From contig MU405445.1 of assembly GCA_022836615.1 (NCBI GenBank), positions 1 to 30,245 of the forward strand: a DNA stretch of 30,245 nucleotides, in the 5' to 3' direction. This DNA comes from Annulohypoxylon bovei var. microspora (lineage: Eukaryota; Ascomycota; Sordariomycetes; Xylariales; Hypoxylaceae). Positions within the stretch are counted from its first letter, which is position 1. Every line of letters starts with the position of its first letter. The notes beneath the pieces are model-generated. The model was not told the DNA's origin. It searched no databases and saw nothing but the letters and a program-made list of their open reading frames with translations. Positions 11,691 to 22,799 of this stretch are shown here, piece after piece. A program made the translations under genes and the position numbers.

Positions 11691-11886
11691 TGTTGAAAGG
11701 TGTGGAGGGTACATGGGTACAAGGAGGATTATGTAATACATGGGATGGGGTAGAAACGCGCTCTTAGCGTGATCGGAGAAATGCTCATAGATTTGCTCCG
11801 TACAACACATGAATAGAACCACAATTACCTGCGATCTATCAGCCTGCCACTGACGTGGCCCCGAACATCGGATGACTGTTTCAACA
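11691..11886 (+). repeat. 3' long terminal repeat
   Basis: This 196-bp repeat is identical to the 5' LTR except for C at 11803 (T at 8817). It has the same TG..CA ends and is followed by the right copy of the CGTAC target duplication. The near identity argues for recent insertion. Confidence 0.93.
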
Positions 11887-11891
11887 CGTAC
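11887..11891. repeat. 5-bp target site duplication, right copy
   Basis: CGTAC matches 8700-8704 exactly. The bases beyond it return within about 40 bp to the AT-rich composition of the surrounding block. Confidence 0.9.
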
Positions 11892-14800
11892 GCGTTTTAT
11901 TCTTTTACCATCGATATAATCTTAAGGTATAAATACCTTTTTAATTAATATTTTTATAAAAACCCCGCACTTTAACGGTTCGGTTTAAAAAATAACGTTA
12001 TTAATTAAAAAAATAAAGAAATAAAAATTTAAATCTTTAAGAATTTAATTAAAATAATAAGCTTTATCGTTAAACATTTACCATTAATAAATAATATATT
12101 AATAACGTTTAACTTATCTTAAATATATAATATAACTTTAAACGAAAATAAGTGTAAAAAAATAAAAGATATTAAAATAAATGTCGATATATAATTAATG
12201 AATTTTAACGTCGTAATGTTTTACCATTTAAAAATTAAAGCTTCGTATATTATAAAATAAATATTATATAATTAAAAATTTAATTAAATGTTATAAAAAT
12301 TAAGTTATTTAAATAATAATAATAAAATTAAATTAAAAATAAAGTTATCACTTTATAATTTTAATAATTTAAACTTAAAATTATTTAAATTTATAAAATA
12401 TAATAATAATAATATAAAATTTTATCGTTTCGTATTTTAAATTATAATTTTTTTATAAATTTTAAAAATCTTATTTACAAAGGTTCATAATAATCCATTA
12501 TTATTTTCTTTTTCCATTTTTAATATTCTTATTAATTAAAAATATTCATTTTATTATTAAATAATTTATTAATTAAAATTAATAACTTAAATATTATTTA
12601 TTAATATTAACGAATTTAATTATCCCTTCCCATGCCTTTTAATATATAACTTCTTTTTAATGTAAAATTATTAATCTTTTCTTATTATTAATTAATAAAC
12701 ATTATTATAAAAAATTAATATTAATATATTATTAAATTCCTTATTAAAATAATTAAAACATTAATAAAAAGATTTTTAAATTCCTTTAACGCTTAAAACC
12801 TTTATATGTTACATATATTACGATTATTAACCAAATATTTAAATATGGATTTTTTTAAAATAAAATATATAATAATTATTAATTATAAATTAATAAACAT
12901 TATTAATAAACCCCATTTTTAACGACAAGTTATTTTAATAAAATGGTGTTAATAAAAATGTAAAATGTGTAATATAATAATATTATATTATAACCGCATT
13001 ATAACCATAATATCGCCACATTATATTCATATTATTATCACATTATTACCATATTATTATTACACCGTTATTACATTGTGCTTAAACCATATTTACACCA
13101 TTATTACATTATTATAACATTATTAAAATAATGTTAAATTATTATTAATGCGGTTTTATTAATTTATTAGTTTATTTAAATATAATAATCTTTTAATATA
13201 TTATTATTAATTAAAAATAAAGATTTATATTTTATAAAACAAATTTAAATTAATTAATAAATTTTAAATTTATTTTAAAAATATAATTTACGTTTAATAA
13301 AATATTAAATAATAAATAAATTTAAAATAATAAATTTTCATTTAAGCCGCTTTAAGCTTTTTAAATATTAATTTTTAATATATAAAATATAAATAATATA
13401 CGATTATTACTTTTTTTTTAACGCTTACGGCATATATAATAAACATTTAATTAACCTTAAAGTTAAAAAAAAATGTGGTTTATATGCTTATTAACGATGT
13501 GTTTATATGTTAAGAATTTTTACTTAAAAAAGCAAGTAAATAATTTATAAATATTTATAAATTATTTAAAACATTATTTATTAATAATATATCGGTAATT
13601 CTTTCATTTAATATTAAAAAAACATCGTTTATAAATTTAATTTATTTTTTAATATTATTAAAAAAAGGTATTTAAAATGGTATAACTTTTATTTTAATAA
13701 ATATAATAAATATTATCATTAATAAAATTAATTAATAATTTAAAAATATATTTTATAATATGTATTTAATATTATTAATAATATATTATTATAATAATAA
13801 ATTATTAAGTTAAAAAGTAATAAGGTTAATAATAACATTTTCCCCACTTAATAATTTTTCGTTAATTACTTAAATAACCATTATATTATCGTATATTAAG
13901 TTTTTAATCCTTTAAATATACCGTTTATTATTTTTTTATCACTTTTTATATTTTTTTTATAATTAATTATATAAAGATTACATATATAAAATTAAATTAA
14001 TATTTAAATTATTTATAAAAAAAATGGAAGGAATTTTATTATAAAATTAAAATATATTTATATATTTTTATAAATAAATTAACTTAATAAAAAAATTTTA
14101 AATTATGTTATTAAACTTTATAAATATAATACACTTTTTAATTTAATTATCGTATAAAAGGTTTAAATTTAAAAAAAAATTAATAATAAAAAGTATAAAA
14201 TTATAATGTTAATAATACTTATATTATGTAAGTAGGTATTTAATAATAAAATAATTATTAATATATTATTTAATATTAAAACGAAATATGTGTTTTTTAC
14301 CTTTTTTTTTCTTATTCTTTTTTAAGTAAATTTATTACTTTTTATTTCTTTTTTTTATAAGTTTTTATATATATTTACCCACTTAAATAAGTCATATATA
14401 TATATTATTTATTAAGCATTTAACGTTTTTTATTTAACTTTATTTATATTATGTAATAAATAATTAAAACCTTAATAAATTTATTATATAATTATTATAT
14501 GGAATAATGTTTTTGGTTTTTTAACTTAATTTTTATTAAATAATAATTAAATATTATACCTTAAAAAAATATTCTTTTAATTATGTTAATAATTAATAAT
14601 TACAATAAATATAAACTTGCTTTTTATTACATTTAAACGTAATAAAACATAATTAAATAATTTAATTAACTTTGTATTTACACCACATATACTTAAACCA
14701 TGCTTTTTTTATAATTAATTATTAATGTTTTAACCATAATTATTATATATAAAAAAATTATTTTATTAAAAATACATAATGATTATAATATATACCATTA

Positions 14801-16370
14801 ATAAATAAATAAATAATATTTATATAAATCATAAATAAAATATTATATTTATATTTAATAATATATTATTAAATAAATTTAATTAATTTTCAAAGAATCC
14901 CTTTTTTCTCTTTTTTTTAAACGGTATATAAATAATATTAAATGTTTATTTTTTTATTAAAAGTAAATTAAATAATATTTATAATTTTTTAATACACAAT
15001 CATTAATAATAAATATTAATATATTCGAAACATAATATTTAAATATTTAAATAATTTTATTTTTTCATTATTCACTTTTTCACCATTTATTTTAAACCTT
15101 TTAAATCCTTTTTATTTATTAAATCGATAATACTTAAAGATTTTATTATATTAACTTTTAAAACGTATTTAAAATAATTAAACCAATGGTAAATTAATTC
15201 GATTTAAAATACCTTTTATTAAAAATAAAATGTTAATATTATTATGTAAAACGGTAAGTTTAATAATTCCGTTAATAATAAACTTAATTTTAATTAAAAT
15301 TAAATGAAAACCTTTAATTAAAATTTAATGAAAAAAAAATATTTCTTTGTATAATTTACAACGCTTTTTAATTCCTTAATTAATAATGATTATAATTAAT
15401 TAAAAATGATAAATAATACCGATATATTTAATTATATTATTTAAGTTTTAACGAAAATTAAAAAAACATTCATTAATAAAGCTATTATTTCAATGGTTTA
15501 AAATTTGAATATATATTTAATTAATTTTATTAAATATTAATTTAATAAAATTAATTAATTATAATTATAATTTAAAGTTAAATGGTGTATTTTTTTTAAT
15601 AATTAAATTTATTATTAAAAATATTATTATTAAAAGTTAAAACTTATATAATTTTAATCGCCCGCTTTTAATTATAAAAATAAATTTTAATCATTTCTTT
15701 AAACTTTAATTATATTAATTATAAACTTTAATAAATATTAATTATTTATGTTATAATTATTAATATTATTTTACTTTTAAAATATATTTATAAAAATTAT
15801 AAAATAAATTAAAGCTTTTTTTAAAATTATATTATTTTATTTAATTATTTTAATAATATTTATATTAAATATTATTATAATAATAATGAATGTTAATGTT
15901 TACACCGGTTAAATATGTGTTTATTTATAAACATTTAATTAATATATGATTTTTTTAATTATAATAAATATAATTAAACGTATCCGAATAATAGGTATAT
16001 TTAAATTAATCTTTGTTTTAACTTTATTAATTATTATATCGAAAAAGTTTCAATTAATTATAAGTATTATTTTTAAAAAAATTAAAAATTTTAAAGCTTA
16101 ATTATTAATAATAATAAAAAAAATTAAAGCGTTTAAATGTTAAAAATTAATTATAATTTTTTAAGATAATAATTAAATATATTTATTAATTAATTTATAT
16201 TTATAATATAAAATAAAAGTTATTGTAATTTTTATATTTAATTATAAAAGTTACGAATTTTTTTATTAATTAAATTTACAATTAATTATTAAATAATTAT
16301 AAAATTAATTTAAGCTTAATTTTAAATTATATTTAAAACAATTTAAGATTAAACTTTTAAATGGAATAAT
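11892..16370. other. AT-rich, gene-free block, right part
   Basis: This continues the AT-rich block interrupted by the retroelement: A/T runs, dense TpA and no ORF of interest. A degenerate array rich in CATTATTA-like units lies at about 12990-13133. No RNA gene or domain relic was recognised. It ends near 16370, where composition changes within a few tens of bases to ordinary genic DNA. Confidence 0.75.
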
Positions 16371-16933
16371 TTAACCTGTCTAAGTCAATTAGTTAAAGGT
16401 GGTTTTGGCAAGTTATTTTTTCGGATTTAAGCCCCTTGGAACGCCTTTGGAGGTGGTCCGAGCTAGTCGACGAGGTGGTTTCAACAGAATGCCCCGACAC
16501 GACGTGAGCTTTTCATGGTTAGTTCAATAGTATGCTTACCCGCATGTGTATTTAGGCATGTTTATGCATATCTAGGTACGTCTATATGCACTTAGGTACC
16601 TTTCGAGATGACGTACGTGATGTACCTACAAGGTATGTATCCTCCGCTTATGTACCTGACCCACCGTACCTATGTACATACACCTTTGCCAGGATGGTAA
16701 AACCATAAATCGGAGCCTTTTATTCCGCTGGTAGAGATGTATTTAACTATTGATATTTGTGTAATGATATCTTTTTTTAAGCTGTCGTTTATTGGTATTA
16801 TACATAAACTATTTACATTTTGTAACTTTACATACATTTGATGAGGCGGAATAAGATGCTTATTGTAGTGGAGTAAACCGCCCCGTTTTGCGGTGTACTG
16901 GATACATTCACTAAATTACAACAAGTAGGATCT
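16371..16933. other. Transition and upstream region of the Nudix gene
   Basis: This non-coding stretch has normal composition in its first half (dispersed TAGGTA/GTACCTA words around 16550-16690) and is more AT-rich from 16740 to 16850. It should contain the promoter of the Nudix gene, but no convincing TATA box or factor site was identified. Confidence 0.5.
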
Positions 16934-17674
16934 ATGAAGCAAGTTTACTTCCGAACTTCCCCTACCACAGCTCGGCATTGGACGGCAGCCCTGACGTTGT
17001 CAACATCTATTCTGCCCTCGTCTCGTAACTATTATTCGTCCTTTAAGATGTCTCACCGGAAGACGCAGGAGCCGGTTATCGACAGGGTCTCGGAGCTGCC
17101 CGTCGACCAGGCGAAGTGGGTGACGCTCAAGAGAGTCGAGTACACCGACGAGGTCGGCAAGCGGCGGACCTGGGAGGTGGCGACGCGGAAGACGCGCGGG
17201 AAGGCGGGCGTCGACGCCGTCGCGATGGGGAACGTCCTCCTGCACCCGTCGCGCCCGGCCTCGACCGTGCTTGTCATACAGTACCGGCCGCCGCTGGACT
17301 CGTACACCGTGGAGTGGCCGGCCGGGCTCGTCGACGCCGAGGAGACGCCCGAGCAGGCGGCGGTGCGCGAGTTCAAGGAGGAGACGGGCTACGACTGCGC
17401 CGTGCTGAGCGTCAGCCCCGTGCAGGCCGCGGATCCGGGCATGAGCGACGCGAACATGCAGCTGGTCATGGTCGAGGTCAGGCTGCGGGAGGGCGACGAG
17501 GAGCCCGAGCAGAGGCTGGAGGACGGCGAGCATATCCAGCGCGTCGTCGTGCCTCTGAGCGAGCTGTACGACCGCCTGGTCGAGTACTCCAAGGCGGAGC
17601 GCATGATCGTCGCGGCTAAGCTGTTCCATTTTGCCGCGGGCATGAGGTTCGCGCAGACGCAGAAGTACTTCTAG
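16934..17674 (+). CDS. YSA1: Nudix hydrolase, ADP-ribose pyrophosphatase (Ysa1/NUDT5 type)
   Basis: The uninterrupted 246-residue ORF carries a perfect Nudix box at residues 131-153 (G-X5-E-X7-REF-KEETGY), whose Glu residues bind the metal. The downstream segment DPGMSDANMQLV and the total length fit the ADP-ribose/nucleoside-diphosphate-sugar pyrophosphatases, which cleave ADP-ribose to AMP and ribose 5-phosphate. Residues 1-38 are rich in Arg, Ser, Thr and Tyr with no acidic residue, like a mitochondrial presequence. Met39 (17048) lies in a better context (A at -3) than Met1 (T at -3), and homology-like sequence begins only after it, so leaky scanning could give a mitochondrial and a cytosolic form. 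No intron is visible. The stop TAG is followed directly by another TAG and begins a small tandem repeat. The gene symbol is by family resemblance. Confidence 0.88.
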   Translation: MKQVYFRTSPTTARHWTAALTLSTSILPSSRNYYSSFKMSHRKTQEPVIDRVSELPVDQAKWVTLKRVEYTDEVGKRRTWEVATRKTRGKAGVDAVAMGNVLLHPSRPASTVLVIQYRPPLDSYTVEWPAGLVDAEETPEQAAVREFKEETGYDCAVLSVSPVQAADPGMSDANMQLVMVEVRLREGDEEPEQRLEDGEHIQRVVVPLSELYDRLVEYSKAERMIVAAKLFHFAAGMRFAQTQKYF

Positions 17675-17747
17675 TAGCCCGTGGTTCTAGTAGTCCATGG
17701 TTCTAGTAGTCCACGGTTCTAGTAGTCCACGGTTCCATGATCCGTGG
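17669..17747 (+). repeat. 16-bp tandem repeat overlapping the Nudix stop codon
   Basis: Units of TTCTAGTAGTCCACGG start at 17669, 17685, 17701 and 17717, with a partial degenerate fifth from 17733. The first unit includes the last Phe codon and the TAG stop of the Nudix gene, so the coding end and the 3' UTR share the repeat. Confidence 0.85.
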
Positions 17748-18483
17748 TGGGTGTCTCTTAGCGCGCAGAATTACCTAAGCACCCTTGAAGCATGTTAACG
17801 TGTGTTTATGGCGAATTCATAGCGAGTTTATAGCAAATTGCATCCGGCTATCTTTCGTTTGCTATTGACGATATTATTAACAATATCATTATTAACAATA
17901 CTTCCACGTGCGGGCATGTGTCAGGATGGTCTAAACCCAAAAATTATCTTGATAAACTGCACGTCTAGCTACTGTAGCTACTGTAGCTACAGCACCTCAC
18001 CTGCATCCGCATCGCAAGGATCCCCGGAGACCTAGGGCAAAAAGAGCAAGAAGAGGCGTTACGGTCGCTATCATAACCGCTATAATCCCTGATATGGCGT
18101 ATGGCTTGGTGAATATGTGCGCCCGATCTCCAATCTCCAAGCCGCGTGGTGCGCCAGACCGTCATTTCGACCAGTCAGCTCCGTCCTCGCGAAAACGTGT
18201 GCCAAGTAACATCCGAATATTGTGCCGCAACCGTAATAAAAGACTTTCCAAATCAAGATTTCAAGATTGCCCATACTGGAATAAGATTTTCTTTTTTCTT
18301 TTTCTTTCCCAACCTCCGAGATAATTGATAGGACAGCCCCATATATGACCCTGGTCCCTAGTGCGATGGGAACCCTGAGGCGGTGTTCGATCCTGTTCCG
18401 ACTAATGAGCCTCGACGGTTGCCGTCACGTGGAGGGATAGGGGATCGTCGCGTCCGATATTCATAAATACCGGCGACCCAGGC
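17748..18483. other. Intergenic region upstream of the phosphatase gene
   Basis: No gene is supported here; several ORFs of 60-76 codons overlap on both strands without family character. A 9-bp repeat (CTACTGTAG type, three copies) lies at about 17966-17992, and a T-rich run at 18287-18308. The last ~150 bp precede the phosphatase ATG and should hold its promoter. Confidence 0.5.
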
Positions 18484-20388
18484 ATGCGAGCCCGGCAGCG
18501 TCGAGGAGTTGCTGCTGCTTTGGCTTCTGCTTTGGTTGCTTGTTTTGCTTGCTGCGTATTCGTCGCCTTGTCCCTCTATCCGGCCTTCGCGCTAACCGGG
18601 CCAGCTCGATCAGCCGCTATGCGGTCGTGGACCTCGCTCCTGATGCCGCTCGGCGTGGCGGCCGCCGCTCGGGATGCGGACCTGGGATGGTATCCCCCGA
18701 GCAACACGTCCGTCAACAATCTGACTGCCGTCCTCGAAGACCAGGGAGTCTACGGCTTTATCTTCAACACTTCGGAGACTCCCGAGGCGCGGTACGGGAC
18801 GTACAACTGGTGCAACATGCCTCACGTTCGGAAGTCGGAATACGTGAGGCCGGGAGCTGAGTACGCGCTCAGATACGTCGAAGTGGTTGGTCTTGGACTC
18901 CTTACGTGATACCGGTGCAGCTAGCTGAGGCTTGCCAGATTCAGAGACACCACAAGCGGACTCCGTACGCGAGCAACGCGTTCCCGGTCGAGTCTTATCG
19001 TTGGAACTGCGACGACCAAGGCCTCTACTACTACGGGCGTCCCTTCGGGGGCGACGACAGACAGCCTGCGCAAGGCTTCTGGAAGGGCTACATCTCGCCC
19101 GTCAACCCTTACACGCCGTCGGGCTGGGTCGGGACGTGCCAGTTTCCCCAGATAACCTCCGCCGGGCTCGACGATTCCTGGACCCACGGTCAAGATCTGT
19201 ACGAGGTTTACCACGACCTGCTCAGATTCCTGCCCGGCAGGGGCGAGGACTGGCGGAGCAAGGTGACGTATCGCGTGACTCAGAATGTGATCACGAGCCA
19301 GGTCGCCGGCATGCTGATCAACGGCATGTGGGGGACGGCCGAATCCGTGCCGCTGATGATCCAGGGCGCCGGAGTGGATAGTTTGGAGCCGCAATATAGC
19401 TGCGGCGTAGGCAGCGACCTATTGAACGCGATCAAGTCCTCCTCCAACGCGGCTTGGCAGGATCATCTAGACGCCGCCGCAGATCTGTTCAGCACCCTAG
19501 ATGGCATATCCGGCGTGTCCCCGAGCGACTCCGGCTTCCACGCGAGCTTCGATCATTACTTCGACAACCTTTCCGCGCGGCAGTGTCACGCGAAACCGTT
19601 GCCGTGCGAGCTGGTAGGCGGAGTCAACTCGACGACGTGCGTCGACCAGGCGATAGCCGACTCCGTGTATCGCATGGGACAGTGGGAGTATTCGCAGATA
19701 TACCGCGACGCGCCGACGTCGCTCGCGGCGTCTTCTACAACCTACGGCGTATGGATTGCCGAGCTGAGCCAGCATCTGCGGGACGTGATCGCCGGTAAGG
19801 GGGGGCCCATCTATTTTCATAACGTGGCGCACGACGGGTCTCTCAGTCGAGTGCTGGGCATCCTGCAAATCGACATCATGGTAGTGAGTAATCCTGTCTA
19901 TTTTCCTGTACTTTTCTGTCCTTTCTTGTCTACTTTTCTGTCTAGGTACTTTCCTATCCAAGATACCATCTCAAACATGGGGAAAACTTTCCCATTTTGT
20001 TTCAGGATTCTGGATCATTAGCACCTAGCTCGACCCTTCTACACGTCTGGATGTGAAGCAACTAACGTGGTATTTGCAGTGGCCTGGCATGGGCAGTGAG
20101 ATAGTGTTCGAGGTGTATGAGCGAGATGGCAATGCGGCGGTGTCCCCAAGCCCGAGCAGAGGCACCGGCACCGGCACTAAGACCAGTAAGGTACAGACCG
20201 AAAGAGCAGAGGCTGGCGGGTTCTTTATAAGAGTCCTGTTCGGCGGGAAGCCGCTCAAGTCTTCGAATCCCACCCTCGGGCTGCTAGATATGGTACCTGC
20301 GGAGACTCTGCTCGCGTATTTTGACGGGTTGGTCGGGGTGGGCGCGAGCTTAGTCGTGAGTAAATGCAACGGGACCACACCTGTATGA
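18484..20388 (+). CDS. Secreted or membrane-anchored histidine acid phosphatase
   Basis: Three exons are proposed: 18484-18885, 18939-19883 and 20080-20388, giving 551 residues. Intron 1 (53 bp) is placed so that the protein reads YVEV-IQRHHKRTPYASN; intron 2 (196 bp) starts GTGAGT, has a CTAAC branch point and ends TTTGCAG, giving DIMV-WPGMGSE. This is the histidine phosphatase superfamily, clade 2. RHHKRTP at residues 137-143 is the phosphohistidine loop (variant of RHGXRXP), and the proton donor HD pair is at 432-433 (AHDGS). Residues ~10-38 are strongly hydrophobic, a signal peptide or anchor. Several N-X-S/T sites (NTS, NLT) and many Cys fit an extracytoplasmic enzyme that releases phosphate from organic phosphomonoesters; the substrate is unknown. 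Intron 1 lacks a strong donor consensus (GTTGGT), so that boundary rests on the conserved protein sequence. Confidence 0.85.
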
Positions 20389-20525
20389 AGAATACCGAAG
20401 TAGAAATATCTTAGGCGGCTAGAAAAGCCGTGGCGGCATTATTTTATAGTTATTTGATACCTAGTTATTTGATAGTTATTTTATAGCTATTTGATAGTTA
20501 TTTTATAGGTATATATTATTTAATG
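20389..20525. repeat. Short AT-rich spacer with TTATTTGATAGTTATTTTATA repeats between convergent genes
   Basis: The phosphatase gene and BET4 converge here with only 137 bp between stop codons. From about 20440 to 20515 the spacer repeats words such as AGTTATTTGATA and AGTTATTTTATA. It must supply the 3' ends of both transcripts, so the mature mRNAs may overlap. Confidence 0.6.
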
Positions 20526-21882
20526 CTAATTTGCGCCCAGCTGCTTCTCTACGTCGTTCCATCTGCCTGCTCGCGTCGGATCCAGCAGCCGAGCTTTCGC
20601 TAACCACTTGCTGGGGTCTTCGATCTGGATATCCTCGCCCCCCTGCTCTCCGAGCCGTCTCAGCGCGACGGTATATTCGAGCAGGGCCTCGTAGATCCAT
20701 TTTATGTCGTCGTAATCTTCCAGCAGGTCCTTTATCTGGTCGATCTCCTCCCTCACGTAGGCCGCCCTCTCGGCGACGGTTAGGGCCGGTGCTATGGCGT
20801 GTCTGCTGGTGTGGTTGACGACCTGCGACACCATGTGTTGGTGGTAGTACCACAGGCTCTGGTCTTCCGGGCCGACGTTGAGGGCGTCCCGGACGAAGGC
20901 GAGCTCTTCTTCGAGGAAGGCCTTCCTCGCCGCGTCGTCCGCGCCGCGCTCCCCCAGCAGGCGTAGCAGCAGCTGGCTCCGGCTGTGCCAGGCCGAGAAG
21001 TTGGACAGGTCGGCGGAGATCTTCACGGTGGTGTAGGCGAACTCGTCTTCGACCATGCTCCGGCCGCCCAGCGAGGGGCTCTCGAGCGCGGCTACCACGT
21101 GCCGCCTATAGCCCCACGCGTGGAAGTTGCGCCGGTCCTTGGTCAGCATCTTAGACGCCAGGGCGAGCTCGGCCTCCCAGATCTTGCGGGCGGCGGCCGT
21201 GGGCAGTCGTACGATGGCCTGCTCGAGGAGCCACTTGCGATACTTCCAGATCCAGTAGCACTTAGGAAATTCGAGGAGGAGCGGGATGGTGAAGGCGAGC
21301 TCGGACTGCAGGATTTCGACGTCGGCCTCGGAGGCCTTCTCTTCGCCGCCGTCAGCTGTAATACCACTCTTCCCAGCTGTCGGGGAGTCTCGGCCTCGCG
21401 GGGTCGCGTCCGAGGACGAAGGTGAGGAGTAGTCTGAAGACGGATTCGTAGTGCCGCTCCGAGAAGTATTCGGTGACCCCTTCGAGGGCGATGACCCACC
21501 CGAGGGTCCGGATAATAATCCAGAGGTTAGACAGCGGCGACGGACGTTCCATATCGTATAGTATTCGGGGTTTAGGCGGAGTAGTTTAGAGGTGAGTTGG
21601 AAGAGGGCGGTATCGTAGTTTTCGGCGGAGGCGCGAGCGCGGATAGATTCCTCAAGCTCGTGATACTTTTTTATCTTGTCGAGATCTTGCTGGCGATGTT
21701 CTTCGGTTCGGGCGGTTCGGGGAGTGCGAGCTGCGCCGTGCTATTATCTTGCTACTTATCAGCTATACGTGCACTCCCTCGATGTGTATGTGCATCTGTA
21801 TATGTGTATGTGTATACGTCTATACGTCTATACGTTTATACCGAAAGCGGCGGAAAGTAAAAGGGAAACGTACACTGTCCAT
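20526..21882 (-). CDS. BET4: Rab geranylgeranyltransferase alpha subunit
   Basis: Two exons are proposed on the minus strand: a nine-base first exon (21874-21882, M-D-S) and a long second exon (20526-21740). The 133-bp intron starts GTACGT and ends AATAG. The junction restores MDSHGAARTPR, the kind of start seen in fungal Bet4 proteins, and the 407-residue frame has no stop. Prenyltransferase alpha (PPTA) repeats are visible: LLRLNPEYYTIWNVRRR (~56-72), LLLEFPKCYWIWKYRKW (~157-173), MLTKDRRNFHAWGYRRH (201-217), then ISADLSNFSAWHSR and further degenerate units to the C-terminus. With the beta subunit and Rab escort protein, the enzyme adds geranylgeranyl groups to Rab GTPases in the cytosol. 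A Ser/Pro/Gly-rich insertion (residues ~76-143) separates repeats one and two. Farnesyltransferase alpha (Ram2) is the alternative; the N-terminus favours Bet4. Confidence 0.85.
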
Positions 21883-22515
21883 GTCGAAACGTCTTTGGAA
21901 TATACGAAAGATTCGATTTGCTGATAATCATTAAACAAATTTCGACGAGACATGATGCATGGTAAGAATACTTGGGTGTAGAAGATAGGTAGGTGGGCAG
22001 ATGGACGATGACGTGCAATCGATAAGATAACAGGCACTACGTAATCTACACAACTTTTGCCTAACCTTGCTATTAGGGTTTTAACTATTTTCTAATTGCA
22101 TTAATGCAATATGAAGCACAACTCTCATAAATGCAAATCTTTAATAGCTACTACTTCGTACTATTATTGTCCACCCTAAGATGATTGATAAAAATACATA
22201 AGAATCTCATCAAATACGATACGTTCGGATCATGGTAATTCGGTCATCTCTAATCTAATACCGAATATACCTCGCCCATTAAGCACGAATCTACCTTATG
22301 GACTTCATGGTTTTAGGGTATCACATGTATGTACCAGGTAGAAGGTAGGAGGTAGGAAATAGGAGGTAGGTAGGAGGAAGTAGGTATGTAGGAGGCATAT
22401 AAGGTTAGGTAAGCTTCAACGCTCTATGGGACTCGAACACTCCCGAAATGGAAACCGTCTCCTTGAATATAGATATACCAAGTGCACATTGATGTGATCT
22501 ACCTCTCATGTTCTT
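21883..22515. other. Divergent intergenic region between BET4 and AMA1-like gene
   Basis: This should hold promoters for both divergently transcribed genes. No supported ORF is present. AGGTAGG-type repeats occur at about 22334-22392. A TG/TA-rich run at 21783-21840 is inside the BET4 intron rather than here. No specific factor site can be assigned with confidence. Confidence 0.45.
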
Positions 22516-22611
22516 CCCTTCCTCTTATCCTTCCTCTTACCCTTCCTCTTACCCTTCCTCTTACCCTTCCTCTTACCCTTCCTCTTACCCTTCCTCTTAC
22601 CCTTCCTCTTA
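22516..22611. repeat. 12-bp pyrimidine-rich tandem array, eight units
   Basis: Eight consecutive units of CCCTTCCTCTTA (the second begins with T) run from 22516 to 22611, about 190 bp upstream of the AMA1-like ATG. The plus strand is all pyrimidine except one A per unit. ORFs that read it as a repeated tetrapeptide are artefacts of the 12-bp period. Confidence 0.9.
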
Positions 22612-22712
22612 CCCTTCTCTCCTTCTCCCTTCGCCTATTCTTGGAGGAGCGTTGGTATATCTAGGTAGGTGGGTATCCCAGGCGTGCAGCTGAGTTTCGT
22701 GTTCGCTCTCGT

Positions 22713-22798
22713 GTAAGATCTCGCCGGAGCCTATTATTATCCTTCTCTCTCCCTAGATTATGGCATTGATATATCCCACTCTTTCTTCTTTTATTCAG
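22713..22798 (+). other. Possible 5' UTR intron of the AMA1-like gene
   Basis: A GTAAGA donor at 22713 and a pyrimidine-rich TTTTATTCAG acceptor ending at 22798 bracket 86 bp. The acceptor lies one base before the ATG at 22800. The upstream exon has an in-frame TAG and no ATG in the joined frame, so the intron would be in the leader. Confidence 0.45.
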
Positions 22799-22799
22799 C

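Larger units (their letters stand above)
8705..11886 (+). mobile_element. Non-autonomous LTR retrotransposon (copia-like gag, no pol)
   Basis: The 3182-bp element is bounded by two 196-bp direct repeats that start TGTTG and end CAACA, with a CGTAC target duplication outside. In order it holds the 5' LTR, a primer binding site at 8901, a gag-like ORF (9049-10005), an antisense Cys-rich ORF (10276-10755), a tandem duplication (10758-10854), a degenerate repeated motif (11168-11579), a purine-rich tract (11681-11690) and the 3' LTR. No protease, integrase or reverse transcriptase coding region is present, so it would need enzymes from another element. Its ordinary base composition contrasts with the AT-rich blocks on both sides, so it most likely inserted after they decayed. 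The copia assignment rests on the gag N-terminus and on the half-tRNA priming site and is an inference. Confidence 0.9.

Noticed and set aside
17000..17629. 209-codon antisense ORF across the Nudix gene
   Set aside because: Mirror of a GC-rich coding sequence whose Nudix box is perfect on the other strand.
20526..21882. Farnesyltransferase alpha subunit (Ram2) instead of Bet4
   Set aside because: Both share PPTA repeats, but the HG..R..RTEE start followed by KIKKYHELE fits fungal Bet4 better.
22482..22693. ORFs reading the 12-bp array as a repeated tetrapeptide
   Set aside because: A 12-bp repeat is automatically open when its unit lacks stops; no start context or family support.
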